NCBI GenBank assembly: GCA_964479045.1
Contig: CAYZJI010000009.1
Span: forward strand, 1 to 64,000
Reading direction: 5' to 3'
Length of the DNA: 64,000 nt
DNA from: 2-02-FULL-47-50 sp964479045
GTDB lineage: Bacteria; Pseudomonadota; Gammaproteobacteria; Eutrophobiales; Eutrophobiaceae
Shown: one piece after another, positions 54,520 through 62,453 of the stretch
How the letters are laid out: the number at the start of each line of letters is the position of its first letter
Position numbering within the stretch: the first letter of the stretch is position 1
Program-made: the position numbers and the translations under genes
Notes under the pieces: model-generated
What the model was told of the DNA's origin: nothing
Database searches by the model: none
The model's input: only the letters and a program-made list of their open reading frames with translations

Positions 54520-55140
54520 TCAGTAAAGATCTGCCATGCGCATAGTGGTCGAAACGGCGCGGCGTTTTGTTTCAGCACCATAGAGCCCATTGGCACAGTT
54601 GGCGACCGGTGCGACCAAATCCGCCAATGCCTGCCAGGAGATTGTAATAGTGTAGAGTCCGGTACCGGGATTGCCGCCCAGTTCGGTTGTTTCGTCATAA
54701 CTGATGCAGGCCCGGGCCCCAATCATCGCCCCGACTGACGTGCCACCTGCTGTTTCTGCTGCACCTTCCAGCATATTGTCTATTTCGTTCAAGGTATCCA
54801 CGGCCATCTGATTATAGGTGGGGGTACTTGCTGCACAGGCAGGTGCTGCCATATGCCCGGCGCCTGCTGCACCAATAAAGGGTGTGCCTGCGACTGTATT
54901 ATCTGTGATTTGGAAACAGGAGACAGTTGAGCGATTGATATTGATGCGGTCAATGATGTCCGACATCATGATAAGTGCCTGGGAACGCTGATAGGATTCC
55001 AGTTCTGCAACCTGTGCCTGGGCCTGTAATGCAGCAATACCGAGCAGACCAATCAGAATAATCAGCATGGTGATCAAAACTTCGATCAGGGAAAACCCCC
55101 TGCTGTCTGAAAATCCGGACATGTTGTGCTGAATCTTCAT
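54520..55140 (-). CDS. pilV: Type IV minor pilin PilV
   Basis: Minor pilin of 206 residues. The leader peptide ends in DSRG, followed by FSLIEVLITMLIILIGLLGIAALQAQAQ with Glu at mature position 5, the form typical of PilV. LESYQRSQALIMMSDIIDRININR after the helix supports it. Its start overlaps the fimT stop by four bases, and pilW follows directly. Confidence 0.9.
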   Translation of the reverse strand: MKIQHNMSGFSDSRGFSLIEVLITMLIILIGLLGIAALQAQAQVAELESYQRSQALIMMSDIIDRININRSTVSCFQITDNTVAGTPFIGAAGAGHMAAPACAASTPTYNQMAVDTLNEIDNMLEGAAETAGGTSVGAMIGARACISYDETTELGGNPGTGLYTITISWQALADLVAPVANCANGLYGAETKRRAVSTTMRMADLY

Positions 55141-55679
55141 TCATTGCACCCGTTGGTATTATCAAAATCTTTATCCAGTTTAACCGCTGGCGTACCACTC
55201 AGACTGACGCCAATACAACGCATCTGTACCTTGTCATCGGCGGAGTTGTACATTTCAAACGCGATGAGTTCTTCAGGCCGGCCAGTGCGGGTAAACGTCA
55301 TCGTATCGACATCGTCGCCATCACAGTCCGAGGCGCCGTACTCGCAGACAACTGTGACATTCCCTTCAAGGGCATTGGTGGTCCTCAATACGGTTGCGCC
55401 GGATTGCACAGTCCAGCCCTCCGACCAGGTGGCCCCGGTGCGGATTAGATCGATGTTAGCGTTACGCTTGATAGCTTCGCTGCGCGCTAACAGCAGGCTC
55501 AGGTGTATTTCCGTTGCTGCGGCGCGCGTACGCTGGTTTGCAATCATGCCCGAAATTGACGGGGCCGCTACCAAGGCAAGAATCCCGGCGATGGTCACCG
55601 TGATCATCAGCTCAATAATGGTAAATCCTGAAGCAGCGTATGCCATGGGGTGCCCGCCAATGAATCGCGACATTACCAC
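55137..55679 (-). CDS. fimT: Type IV minor pilin FimT/GspH family
   Basis: GspH/FimT-type pseudopilin of 180 residues. The leader ends with AASG, followed by FTIIELMITVTIAGILALVAAP. The stretch ANQRTRAAATEIHLSLLLARSEAIKRN is the FimT/FimU hallmark. The start at 55679 overlaps pilE; an internal ATG (codon 12) would give a more usual leader length of seven residues. It is likely one of the priming minor pilins of the pilus. Confidence 0.88.
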   Translation of the reverse strand: MVMSRFIGGHPMAYAASGFTIIELMITVTIAGILALVAAPSISGMIANQRTRAAATEIHLSLLLARSEAIKRNANIDLIRTGATWSEGWTVQSGATVLRTTNALEGNVTVVCEYGASDCDGDDVDTMTFTRTGRPEELIAFEMYNSADDKVQMRCIGVSLSGTPAVKLDKDFDNTNGCNE

Positions 55680-56077
55680 TTACCCGTTTTATTGCCGGTG
55701 CTGTCCACCGTCAGATCCCCATCATCTGCCTGATCACCTATTGCATTGGCTGTGATGGTGTATTCGGGTGGTGCGGCCGCATTGTCAACAGCAATGGTAA
55801 TTTCATACCAGTTATTGGTGCACTCAGTCGCTACGCTGGTGCAGTCATAATTTTCATGCTTTACACCCAGGCTTACAAAGGAATCGACATATTGTCGCTG
55901 GTCGAGAATATACTGCTCCTCGCGGTTGACGGTGTTCAGCATCACGGTCTGGGCCTCTGCCCGGCGCGCTTTTTTCAAATAATTCTGATAGCCGGGGTAT
56001 CCTACAGCAGCCAGTATGCCAATGACCGCCACAACAATCATGAGTTCGATAAGGGTAAAACCGCTGTGTTTTTTCAT
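55673..56077 (-). CDS. pilE: Type IV minor pilin PilE
   Basis: PilE-type minor pilin of 134 residues: leader MKKHSG, cleavage before FTLIELMIVVAVIGILAAVGYPGYQNYLKKARRAEAQ, and two cysteines (C52-type DCTSVATEC pair near residue 78-86) that could form the D-loop disulfide. First gene of the operon here, next to thiO, whereas in P. aeruginosa pilE is at the other end next to ispH. An AAAGGA sequence precedes the ATG. Confidence 0.9.
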   Translation of the reverse strand: MKKHSGFTLIELMIVVAVIGILAAVGYPGYQNYLKKARRAEAQTVMLNTVNREEQYILDQRQYVDSFVSLGVKHENYDCTSVATECTNNWYEITIAVDNAAAPPEYTITANAIGDQADDGDLTVDSTGNKTGKW

Positions 56078-56099
56078 AGGTATTTCCTTTGGTGAATGA

Positions 56100-56128
56100 T
56101 ATATAGCAATCTGTATGTGTATTGTTCA
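56100..56128 (-). promoter_or_regulatory. Putative sigma-70 promoter of minor pilin operon
   Basis: On the minus strand, TGAACA (56128-56123) and TATATA (56105-56100) are separated by 17 bases and placed about 22 bases before the pilE ATG. Each box has two mismatches to consensus. I saw no -24/-12 sigma-54 motif and no obvious AlgR-type site in the 180-bp gap. Confidence 0.35.
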
Positions 56129-56257
56129 GTAAAATCACACCGGGCGGTAGTAATTCCCCGATAAACGGGATGGTGGTTGGCCAGTTGGCCAGGGTTTCCT
56201 GCCCGGTTCTAAAGCCTTATTTCAGTGCTTACATGACATAAACAGGCAGACTAATCT

Positions 56258-57325
56258 GTGAACAGTATAAACCCGGATTGCATTATTATCGGCGGCGGCC
56301 TGATCGGTCTCATGACTGCCCGGGAATTGAATCATTCTGGCCTGAAAGTCGCAGTATTTGACAGCGGCACAACCGGCACCGAATGCTCATGGGCAGGAGG
56401 GGGGATACTTTCTCCACTCTATCCGTGGCGGGAGCCCGTCGCGAGCAATGCGCTCGCCGCATTGTCGCAAGGCCTTTATCCGGATCTGGCCGTGGATCTG
56501 GCTGCCGGGACCGGAATCGATCCGGAATGGGTGCAATCCGGCATACGGGTACTGGCAGTCGAAGACTGGCAGCAAGCCATATCCTGGGCACAGGAACAGG
56601 GTATCGTGTGCGAGGTTGTCAATGCCTCTAATGCCTTGTGGTTTCCTGCAACAGCACAAATCCGGAGTCCGCGATTGCTGTCCGCGCTTAAAGCCAGCCT
56701 GATCGGGCATGGTGTGGTCATTTATGAACAGACGCGAGTGCAGCAGATCAGAAGCCGGCGTGGACGGGTGGAAGGCATTGATACAGAAAAGGGCCATTTC
56801 AATGCGGAGCTTGTTATCATCGCAAGTGGTGCCTGGACTTCCAGTCTGGTTCCTGATATTCCCGTGCGGCCTGTCCGGGGTCAAATGCTGTGTTATCAGG
56901 CGCCGAAGGATTATCTCAGTCACATCATCCTGAAAGACGGTATCTATCTGATACCCCGGAAAGATGGTCATATTCTGGCCGGCAGCACTGTGGAAGAGGC
57001 TGGATTCGACAAGAACATTACGCAGGATGCCAGGGCAGATTTGTCCAACGCAGCAGAAGTGATGTTGCCCGGAATTAACCGCTTTCCAATTGTGGGTCAC
57101 TGGGCAGGGCTGCGTCCGGCACCTCACTCCAGTCTTCCCTATATCTGTGCATATCCAGGCATTGAAGGTCTGTACTTGAATACCGGTCATCACCGTAACG
57201 GCATCCTGTTTGCGCCGGGCTCGGCGCGACTTCTGGCAGATCAGATTCTGGCCCGGCCTCTCTCGTTGCCAGCCTCGGCATTTGAGTCCCCGGCCATGGA
57301 CAGGACAAGCGCTATATACAGCTGA
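56258..57325 (+). CDS. thiO: Glycine oxidase ThiO
   Basis: FAD-dependent oxidase of the DAO family that turns glycine into iminoacetate for the thiazole ring of thiamine. The dinucleotide-binding motif IIIGGGLIGLMTARELNHSG starts at residue 9, and the second block is ECSWAGGGILSPLYPW. The C-terminal NTGHHRNGILFAPGSARLLAD is typical. The product has 355 residues. No thiS or thiG lies beside it. The location next to the minor pilin genes matches Pseudomonas. Confidence 0.9.
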   Translation: MNSINPDCIIIGGGLIGLMTARELNHSGLKVAVFDSGTTGTECSWAGGGILSPLYPWREPVASNALAALSQGLYPDLAVDLAAGTGIDPEWVQSGIRVLAVEDWQQAISWAQEQGIVCEVVNASNALWFPATAQIRSPRLLSALKASLIGHGVVIYEQTRVQQIRSRRGRVEGIDTEKGHFNAELVIIASGAWTSSLVPDIPVRPVRGQMLCYQAPKDYLSHIILKDGIYLIPRKDGHILAGSTVEEAGFDKNITQDARADLSNAAEVMLPGINRFPIVGHWAGLRPAPHSSLPYICAYPGIEGLYLNTGHHRNGILFAPGSARLLADQILARPLSLPASAFESPAMDRTSAIYS

Positions 57326-57337
57326 AAATTCGGTGCC

Positions 57338-57366
57338 GTGCAACATGAAAGCAGTTTCGCTATAAT
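57338..57366 (+). promoter_or_regulatory. Promoter of the Fur-family gene
   Basis: A perfect TATAAT at 57361-57366 has GTGCAA (three of six matches) 17 bases upstream. The ATG of the regulator gene starts only seven bases after the -10 box, which would put the transcription start at or next to the A of the ATG. Confidence 0.5.
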
Positions 57367-57372
57367 TTGCGG

Positions 57373-57804
57373 ATGATTCTTATTACAGAAAGCCAGCGTA
57401 CCGAACACAAGATCCAGGATCTGTTGCTGAAACATGGCATACGCCCGACTTCACAGCGGATTGATATTGCCGGGGTACTGCTCAGCAGACCCCAGCATTT
57501 ATGCGCTGATCAGGTTTTGGCCAAGGTGAACCACAATGCCAATCTGGTTTCCAAGGCAACCGTCTATAACACGCTTAACCTGTTTGCTGAAAAAGGTCTG
57601 ATCCGGGAAGTCATTATAGAGTCCGGCAAGGTTTTTTATGATTCCAACACTGATACGCACCATCACATTTATAACGAAGACACCGGTGTTTTGCAGGATA
57701 TTGCAGCGTCGGGAATATCAATCCATAACATGCCTGAGCTGCCGGAAGGCACGGTAAAATCCGGGGTTGATATTATCATTCGCGTCAAAAACAAAACGTT
57801 GTAA
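57373..57804 (+). CDS. Fur-family transcriptional regulator (Irr-like)
   Basis: Fur-superfamily regulator of 143 residues. The N-terminal winged helix is HGIRPTSQRIDIAGVLL...ADQVLAKV...VSKATVYNTLNLFAEKGLIREV. The dimerisation and metal half has DTHHHIYNEDTG with H96-H98. The CxxC structural zinc motifs of true Fur are missing (only one Cys, C44), and the HHH stretch recalls Irr and related proteins. Metal or haem dependence is a guess. The start ATG 57373 may be leaderless; TTG 57367 is an alternative. Confidence 0.85.
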   Translation: MILITESQRTEHKIQDLLLKHGIRPTSQRIDIAGVLLSRPQHLCADQVLAKVNHNANLVSKATVYNTLNLFAEKGLIREVIIESGKVFYDSNTDTHHHIYNEDTGVLQDIAASGISIHNMPELPEGTVKSGVDIIIRVKNKTL

Positions 57805-57861
57805 AATCCGCGCAGTTTTTCTTTACAAGTTCTATTGCCGTTCATCCGTAACTTTATCAAA

Positions 57862-57929
57862 GCCGGGATAGCTCAGGCGAGCCGGAAAAAAGAAAAGACA
57901 CTTAACGTGTCTTTTCTCCGGAGAGCGCC
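57862..57929. repeat. Palindromic repeat upstream of tRNA-Thr
   Basis: A unit of about 66 bp has the palindromic core GACACTTAACGTGTC (57897-57911), extended by A/T tracts to a stem of about 11 bp and enclosed by CCGG boxes. An approximate reverse-complement copy lies at 58271-58338. Its first 15 bases are identical to the 5' end of the tRNA-Thr gene, GCCGGGATAGCTCAG. With nine more identical upstream bases this makes a 24-bp direct repeat with 58026-58049. A second perfect hairpin (GCCTTGGCC / GGCCAAGGC, 57927-57949) follows directly. Confidence 0.75.
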
Positions 57930-58034
57930 TTGGCCAGGGAGGCCAAGGCCGTGCCATTAGTGAGACCAGGATGGTCGAACTTAGGGCTGTGGTTAGTAAG
58001 AATTGAAACTTAACAATCCGAAATGTTTATCAAA

Positions 58035-58110
<76 letters not shown>

Positions 58111-58152
58111 ATCAACTGCAAAGCCTGCCCGCAGGCAGGCTTTGCAGTTGAT
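58111..58152. repeat. Perfect 19-bp hairpin directly after tRNA-Thr
   Basis: Bases 58111-58129 are perfectly complementary to 58134-58152, with a CGCA loop. The stem starts at the first base after the tRNA CCA. There is no T tract after it, so it is not a standard terminator. It could guide 3' processing of the tRNA or be an inserted palindrome. Confidence 0.85.
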
Positions 58153-58270
58153 CAGGTATCATGAATTTTCGAACCTCCGACATAGATGTGATGGTTCGAC
58201 AAATTTGCCGGGAGCAAATATCGTAACAACCGTCCCTGGTGCTGTGTTCCGGCCACAACATCCGTGTTGT

Positions 58271-58338
58271 GGCGTTCGCCGGAGCAAAGACACGTTAAGT
58301 GTCTTTGTTGATTCCCGGCTCACCCTCTCTCCGGCACC
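58271..58338. repeat. Palindromic repeat downstream of tRNA-Thr
   Basis: Approximate reverse complement of the unit at 57862-57929, with core GACACGTTAAGTGTC at 58289-58303. Its right end reads CTCTCCGGCACCA, which also resembles the 3' end of the tRNA-Thr gene. A separate perfect hairpin, CCACAACA / TGTTGTGG (58253-58272), sits just to its left. Confidence 0.7.
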
Positions 58339-58364
58339 AGCTTTTTATCCGGTATGTAAATAAA

Positions 58365-58384
58365 GCGCCGCCCGAAGGCGGCGC
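58365..58384 (-). terminator. Terminator of the small secreted protein gene
   Basis: On the minus strand GCGCCGCC / GGCGGCGC with a TTCG tetraloop is followed by TTTATTT. It lies 24 bp after the stop codon of the gene at 58409-58798 and is a clear Rho-independent terminator. Confidence 0.9.
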
Positions 58385-58408
58385 CAGTTCATCCGGTGAT
58401 TCAGGATA

Positions 58409-58798
58409 TTACTGTTTGATTGCGTTGAAGCTGAATATTCCTCCGGAATATGTTCCCACACCGCTGGAATTAAATTTGTTCCTGCTGATCTGTCCATCAC
58501 TCAGGGTATAGGTAATGTTATTAATCGTCACATTGCCCGTCAGAGCGCAGTTGTTGGCAGCATTCAAAGTGCCTCCCTGTACTGCTTCCGACGCGCCGGT
58601 GTCAGTAATACATGTGGAAGATCCTGCATTGACAATGCCGCCGACAGAAACAAGCAGAGTACAGCTTTTCCAGCCGCTGGTCGTATCTACAGTATTCATG
58701 AACGTTTCCCATTTGCCGGCAGCGCTGGCTTTATTGCAGGCGGCACTGGCGGATGCGGAAACGAACAACAGACTTATGGCAATTAAAAAAGCTTTCAT
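58409..58798 (-). CDS. Small secreted protein, unknown
   Basis: A 129-residue protein with a clear signal peptide (MKAFLIAISLLFVSASASA-A, cleavage near residue 19-20). The mature part has four cysteines (C21, C46, C63, C84), is rich in Gly, Ser, Thr and Asn, and ends in repeated TYSGGIFSFNAIKQ-type beta-strand sequence. I do not recognise a family. It is a single gene with its own terminator, flanked by the tRNA-Thr locus and a gene-free stretch. Confidence 0.72.
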   Translation of the reverse strand: MKAFLIAISLLFVSASASAACNKASAAGKWETFMNTVDTTSGWKSCTLLVSVGGIVNAGSSTCITDTGASEAVQGGTLNAANNCALTGNVTINNITYTLSDGQISRNKFNSSGVGTYSGGIFSFNAIKQ

Positions 58799-59118
58799 TA
58801 CAGCTTACCTCTCTAGGAATTAACATGTACGGGTGAAAAATTAGGCGAAGCGAACGTGTTCGACAATCCGTTTTATCGTGAGATGTTTCACAGAGAGAGT
58901 GTTATGTGGTGACATGCTTCACAAATACATAACAAATATTCGATCAGCAGAATATTTTTATATCCAGATCAGGATTGGAGAAAGCGCAGATGTTGCATAT
59001 TACAGACAGCGTGCATGGTTAAATTCTGCTAATAGCATTTGTGTTGAGATGTCGTATGAATGGCGTGTCTCATTATTGATACAATAATTAATATTTATGA
59101 AGGATGTAATGCTGTAAT
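58799..59118. other. Gene-free stretch
   Basis: About 320 bp between the small secreted protein gene and the terminator of the second TonB receptor gene. It is AT-rich towards its right side. Short open frames exist, but none has a ribosome-binding site and a coherent product. It should contain the promoter of the gene at 58409-58798; I could not fix one with confidence. Confidence 0.5.
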
Positions 59119-59147
59119 AAAACCGGGCGCATCATGCGCCCGGTTTT
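59119..59147. terminator. Terminator of the second TonB receptor gene
   Basis: A 13-bp stem with the GC part CCGGGCGCA / TGCGCCCGG and a TCA loop, flanked by four A and four T. It lies 26 bp after the receptor stop codon on the minus strand and can act in both directions. Confidence 0.88.
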
Positions 59148-59172
59148 ATTTCTACAGAGGAGAGAGCAGGAA

Positions 59173-61551
59173 TTACAATTGCAGTTTGATACCGATGAAA
59201 CCGGAAATGGGAGCGCCCGGACCAAGGAAACGGTTGTCATTGAAATTCTCGAAGCCGGGAATTTCATCCGGTTCGCCGAGCAGGCCGAAGGTCTCGTATT
59301 CAGTATCGAAGAGATTATTGATGCGTGCAAAAATACTGAAAGTCTTGTTGATCTGATAATTGCCTGTCAGGTTGACCACAGCATAATCATCCGTGGTGTC
59401 CAGCAGGTTGGCTTCATCGCCACGCAGGTAAACGCCGGTATTAAAAATCATGTCAGCGCCGACATTGAATTTTTCCGTAACGGCGTAAATCCCGCCCAGC
59501 TTGATGGAATGATCCGGTATCCCCGGAATGCGATCGCCGGAACGAACATTAATACTGTCGGCCTCGCCATCACCGTCTGCATCTATCTGGGCACGTGGAT
59601 TGTTCGGGCTGCTGGCCAGAAATTCATCTTCAAAAGTGGCCTGAACAAAACTGTAACTGAAGAACCAGTTGAGTTTCTGCCACGCCCCGTTCAAACCCAG
59701 TTCCATACCGACACGACGGGTATCCCCAACGTTGTCGAAGAAACCCTCATTGGCCGAAACACCACCGGTGCTGATGAATATAATGTCGTCATTGTTAATG
59801 GTGTGAAACCCACCCAGATGCCAGTTCGTCCCGCTCAGCAAACCGGCATTATTAAATGTCCCACGCAATCCACCCTCAAAACCCTGGGCCACGACCTGTT
59901 TCAGCGGCGGATCGGCCAGGAAGGAATTCGGCAGATTACACGGGGCATTGGGATCAGCGCAGGCCAGTTCGATCGGAGTCGGAGCGCGCGATGATTCGCT
60001 GTAGCTGGCGTAACCGGAGAGTGCCGGCTGGAAGGCATACGTCACGCCCACCGCCGGATTGATGCGTTGATAATCATGCTCGCCATTCAGACGGGGTGCC
60101 GGTTCAGTGAGACTGGTATCGCCACCCTTGTCTGTTATTTTCACGCCGGTATTGTTGTAACGCGCCGATAGAGTGAGATCGAGCTTGTCGGTAACCGCGA
60201 TGGTGTCAGTCAAATACAATGACCAGCTGCGGGTCTGGGTGTCCACAAATGTGCCGTCGTCCGGTACAAACAACCCCGTGCCTGTTGTGCTGCGATCGGG
60301 ATTGAGACTGGCAATTTCAACATTGGAAAAGAACTCCGCAAAACCCTGACTGTAAGCCGCGCCGGCAATCAACTGGTTCTCGCGGTTGAAAAGGTTGTGC
60401 AGTAATGTTGTCTGTAATGTACCGCCAAAATTACGTTGTTCGCGTTGGCTGATATTGTTGATGGCGTTACGTGTGGGTTCGCCATCGGGGCCCAGCACGC
60501 TCGCAATCGTAGCACCATTTTGATCCTCAATCGGCGCGGCATCACCTTCTTCGCACAGCAAACCCGCCGGGCCGCCGGATTCACTGCAATCTTCAAATTC
60601 TGTTCCGTCGCCGTTGAAAGAATCGACATCGTTCTGGCGATAGAAAAGATTACCTGACATAAGGGTCAGATCGTTCAGCCAGTGCTCACCCTCAAGATCA
60701 ACGAAATACATCTGGTTGCCCGTGATGTCCGGCGAGGTGAATATGGTTTCGCGATTGCGTGCCAGTAATTCAACCGGCAACGGGCCGTTGCCGATCAGGT
60801 TGGTGTCAGCATAATTGAAATTAAGATCGAGACGGGTGCTGGTGCCATCGCGAAACCCGAAAGAGGTAAACAGGTTCAGGGCATCAGAAGGCGATGCTTC
60901 ACGCCAGCCTTCCTCGTCGAAATAACTGACAGTGCCATAGTATCCCCAGCGACCATTGTTGGCCCCGCTTTCGGCTGTGGTGACAATACGCTCAAAGGAA
61001 CCGCCATACACTTCAACATTATGGCCCGGGTGGGTGAAGCCATTCTTGGTGGTAATGCTGATGGCACCACCCAGCGTGTTCAGACCATACAGTGGATTGG
61101 CTCCGCCAATCAGGTTCATGCTGGCAATCGATGACTCCGGTATAAGGTCCCAGTTGATAGTATCTCCCAGCACTTCATTAACGCGCACACCGTTCTGATA
61201 TACGGTCAGGCCCTGTGGCAGACCGAGCAGGGGTGACGCCGTAAAGCCCCGGAATTGCAGATCAGCCTGAAGGGGGTTGTTCTGAACATCATTCAGTACC
61301 ACGCTGCCCAGATTGCGTTTCATGTAGTCCGTGAGATCCAGGCTCTGGGTACGTTCCAGATCTTCACTGGTCGCATGTTGTACATTGTAGGGAATCCGGG
61401 TTTCCGGCAGGCCTACACCATGTGTGGGTGTGACGCCAATCACCTCGATGGTTTCATTTTGCACGACATCATCTGCAACTGCGCCGTTAGAAAATACGGC
61501 GGAAATTGCAAAAGCTGCGAACATTATGTGTTTATCAAGTCCGGTATACAT
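59173..61551 (-). CDS. TonB-dependent outer-membrane receptor
   Basis: Outer-membrane receptor of about 792 residues from ATG 61551; an ATG at 61596 would add 15. A signal peptide precedes ADDVVQNETIEVIGVTPT, which is a TonB-box-like start. The plug contains LRNLG-type DYMKRNLGSVVLNDVQNNPLQADLQFRGF and LGGAISITTKNGF. The barrel ends in ISGFIGIKLQL with a C-terminal hydrophobic residue. The style is close to receptors for large or unknown ligands; IDADGDGEADS in a late loop resembles a calcium-binding stretch. No transport partners are nearby. Confidence 0.9.
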   Translation of the reverse strand: MYTGLDKHIMFAAFAISAVFSNGAVADDVVQNETIEVIGVTPTHGVGLPETRIPYNVQHATSEDLERTQSLDLTDYMKRNLGSVVLNDVQNNPLQADLQFRGFTASPLLGLPQGLTVYQNGVRVNEVLGDTINWDLIPESSIASMNLIGGANPLYGLNTLGGAISITTKNGFTHPGHNVEVYGGSFERIVTTAESGANNGRWGYYGTVSYFDEEGWREASPSDALNLFTSFGFRDGTSTRLDLNFNYADTNLIGNGPLPVELLARNRETIFTSPDITGNQMYFVDLEGEHWLNDLTLMSGNLFYRQNDVDSFNGDGTEFEDCSESGGPAGLLCEEGDAAPIEDQNGATIASVLGPDGEPTRNAINNISQREQRNFGGTLQTTLLHNLFNRENQLIAGAAYSQGFAEFFSNVEIASLNPDRSTTGTGLFVPDDGTFVDTQTRSWSLYLTDTIAVTDKLDLTLSARYNNTGVKITDKGGDTSLTEPAPRLNGEHDYQRINPAVGVTYAFQPALSGYASYSESSRAPTPIELACADPNAPCNLPNSFLADPPLKQVVAQGFEGGLRGTFNNAGLLSGTNWHLGGFHTINNDDIIFISTGGVSANEGFFDNVGDTRRVGMELGLNGAWQKLNWFFSYSFVQATFEDEFLASSPNNPRAQIDADGDGEADSINVRSGDRIPGIPDHSIKLGGIYAVTEKFNVGADMIFNTGVYLRGDEANLLDTTDDYAVVNLTGNYQINKTFSIFARINNLFDTEYETFGLLGEPDEIPGFENFNDNRFLGPGAPISGFIGIKLQL

Positions 61552-61722
61552 GCTCCCCCCAGTCAACCTTTCAAAATTTATATATTTATATGGCATGGTC
61601 TGTAAAGGCCATGCTGTTGTCTTGTCGTTGTATTTTGGGGTGGTTTAAGGCCGGAATATACGGGAAATATTCCTGACAGGGGCGGATAAAGGACTGGTGA
61701 GATCAGCCCGGATGATAACTGC

Positions 61723-62439
61723 TTAAATGTATCCTTCCAGCATGTCCCGTTCTTCCTGGGAGATCTTCGAATTCTGCAGACGGTTCTTGATCATCGCCTC
61801 GGAAATGTGTTTGCGGTCGATGAGGTCCTTCTTCTCCTCCGGTGAAATGGACTCCATGAAGAAAAAATTACTGGCTGGCAGCAGTCCGGCCTCGACGATC
61901 ACTCCCAGTTCATTGGCCATAATCCGGTATTTGCCTATGCCTGGTTTATTGATACGGCGTTCAGCAAAGCTCTTGTCGGCAATCCCTGAAGTATAAATGG
62001 CATGAACTTCCATCCGGTAACTGATGATGTAGGCAGGATCCCCGGTTTTCTCAATCGAGGTCTCGATATGTTCCAGACGTGGCATCAACAGTTCACGCAG
62101 AGATTCCATGATTTCGACGTCTTCAAGGCGGGCAGAATAGATGTCGATAATGTTATCAATGGCCAGTTGCTGATAGGTGTCTGTTGTAAACAATTCATTT
62201 TGACGGTACGAGAGTAACTTGTAGGAGCGGAAACCCATGACGGAAATGATGTCCGTAAGGTCACGGATATTTTTGTTAAAACCGATTGCACACACCAGTT
62301 GTGCATGGTTGAGCCCGAGCTGGGCGGCGAGTTTATTGATGCGTTTGATGAAATCATCCGCGGGATCAATGTTGACCTTGTAGAAAATCTTGACCAGATC
62401 GGCATCCGAGGCGGTCAGTAAATCTCTGAAACTCAGCAT
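61723..62439 (-). CDS. Conserved protein of unknown function, paralogue A
   Basis: Cytoplasmic-looking protein of 238 residues with no signal peptide or membrane helix, mostly alpha-helical and charged. I do not recognise a family. It is a paralogue of the next gene: both begin with F-x-D-x-L-x(4)-x-L-[VI]-KIFY, continue with a LNHAQLVCAIGFN / LRPAQLVCAVGFN block, a GF-x(9)-RNE[IL]F-type segment and an ISPEEKKDLIDRKHI / ILPEEKRKLLNKGLI segment. It follows its paralogue after 14 bp and is the last gene of the unit. Confidence 0.7.
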   Translation of the reverse strand: MLSFRDLLTASDADLVKIFYKVNIDPADDFIKRINKLAAQLGLNHAQLVCAIGFNKNIRDLTDIISVMGFRSYKLLSYRQNELFTTDTYQQLAIDNIIDIYSARLEDVEIMESLRELLMPRLEHIETSIEKTGDPAYIISYRMEVHAIYTSGIADKSFAERRINKPGIGKYRIMANELGVIVEAGLLPASNFFFMESISPEEKKDLIDRKHISEAMIKNRLQNSKISQEERDMLEGYI

Positions 62440-62453
62440 AGGTTATGAATGGC

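Noticed and set aside
57862..57876. Second tRNA-Thr gene
   Set aside because: Only the first 15 bases match the tRNA; the D-loop, anticodon arm, T-arm and 3' end are missing. It is a duplicated 5' fragment.
58111..58152. Terminator after tRNA-Thr
   Set aside because: The 19-bp stem is perfect but no T tract follows on either side, so it is listed as a hairpin repeat only.
58324..58339. Tail of a third tRNA gene (CTCTCCGGCACCA)
   Set aside because: The match to the tRNA 3' end is short, and the same bases are accounted for by the reverse-complement copy of the palindromic unit. Evidence for a separate tRNA remnant is too weak.
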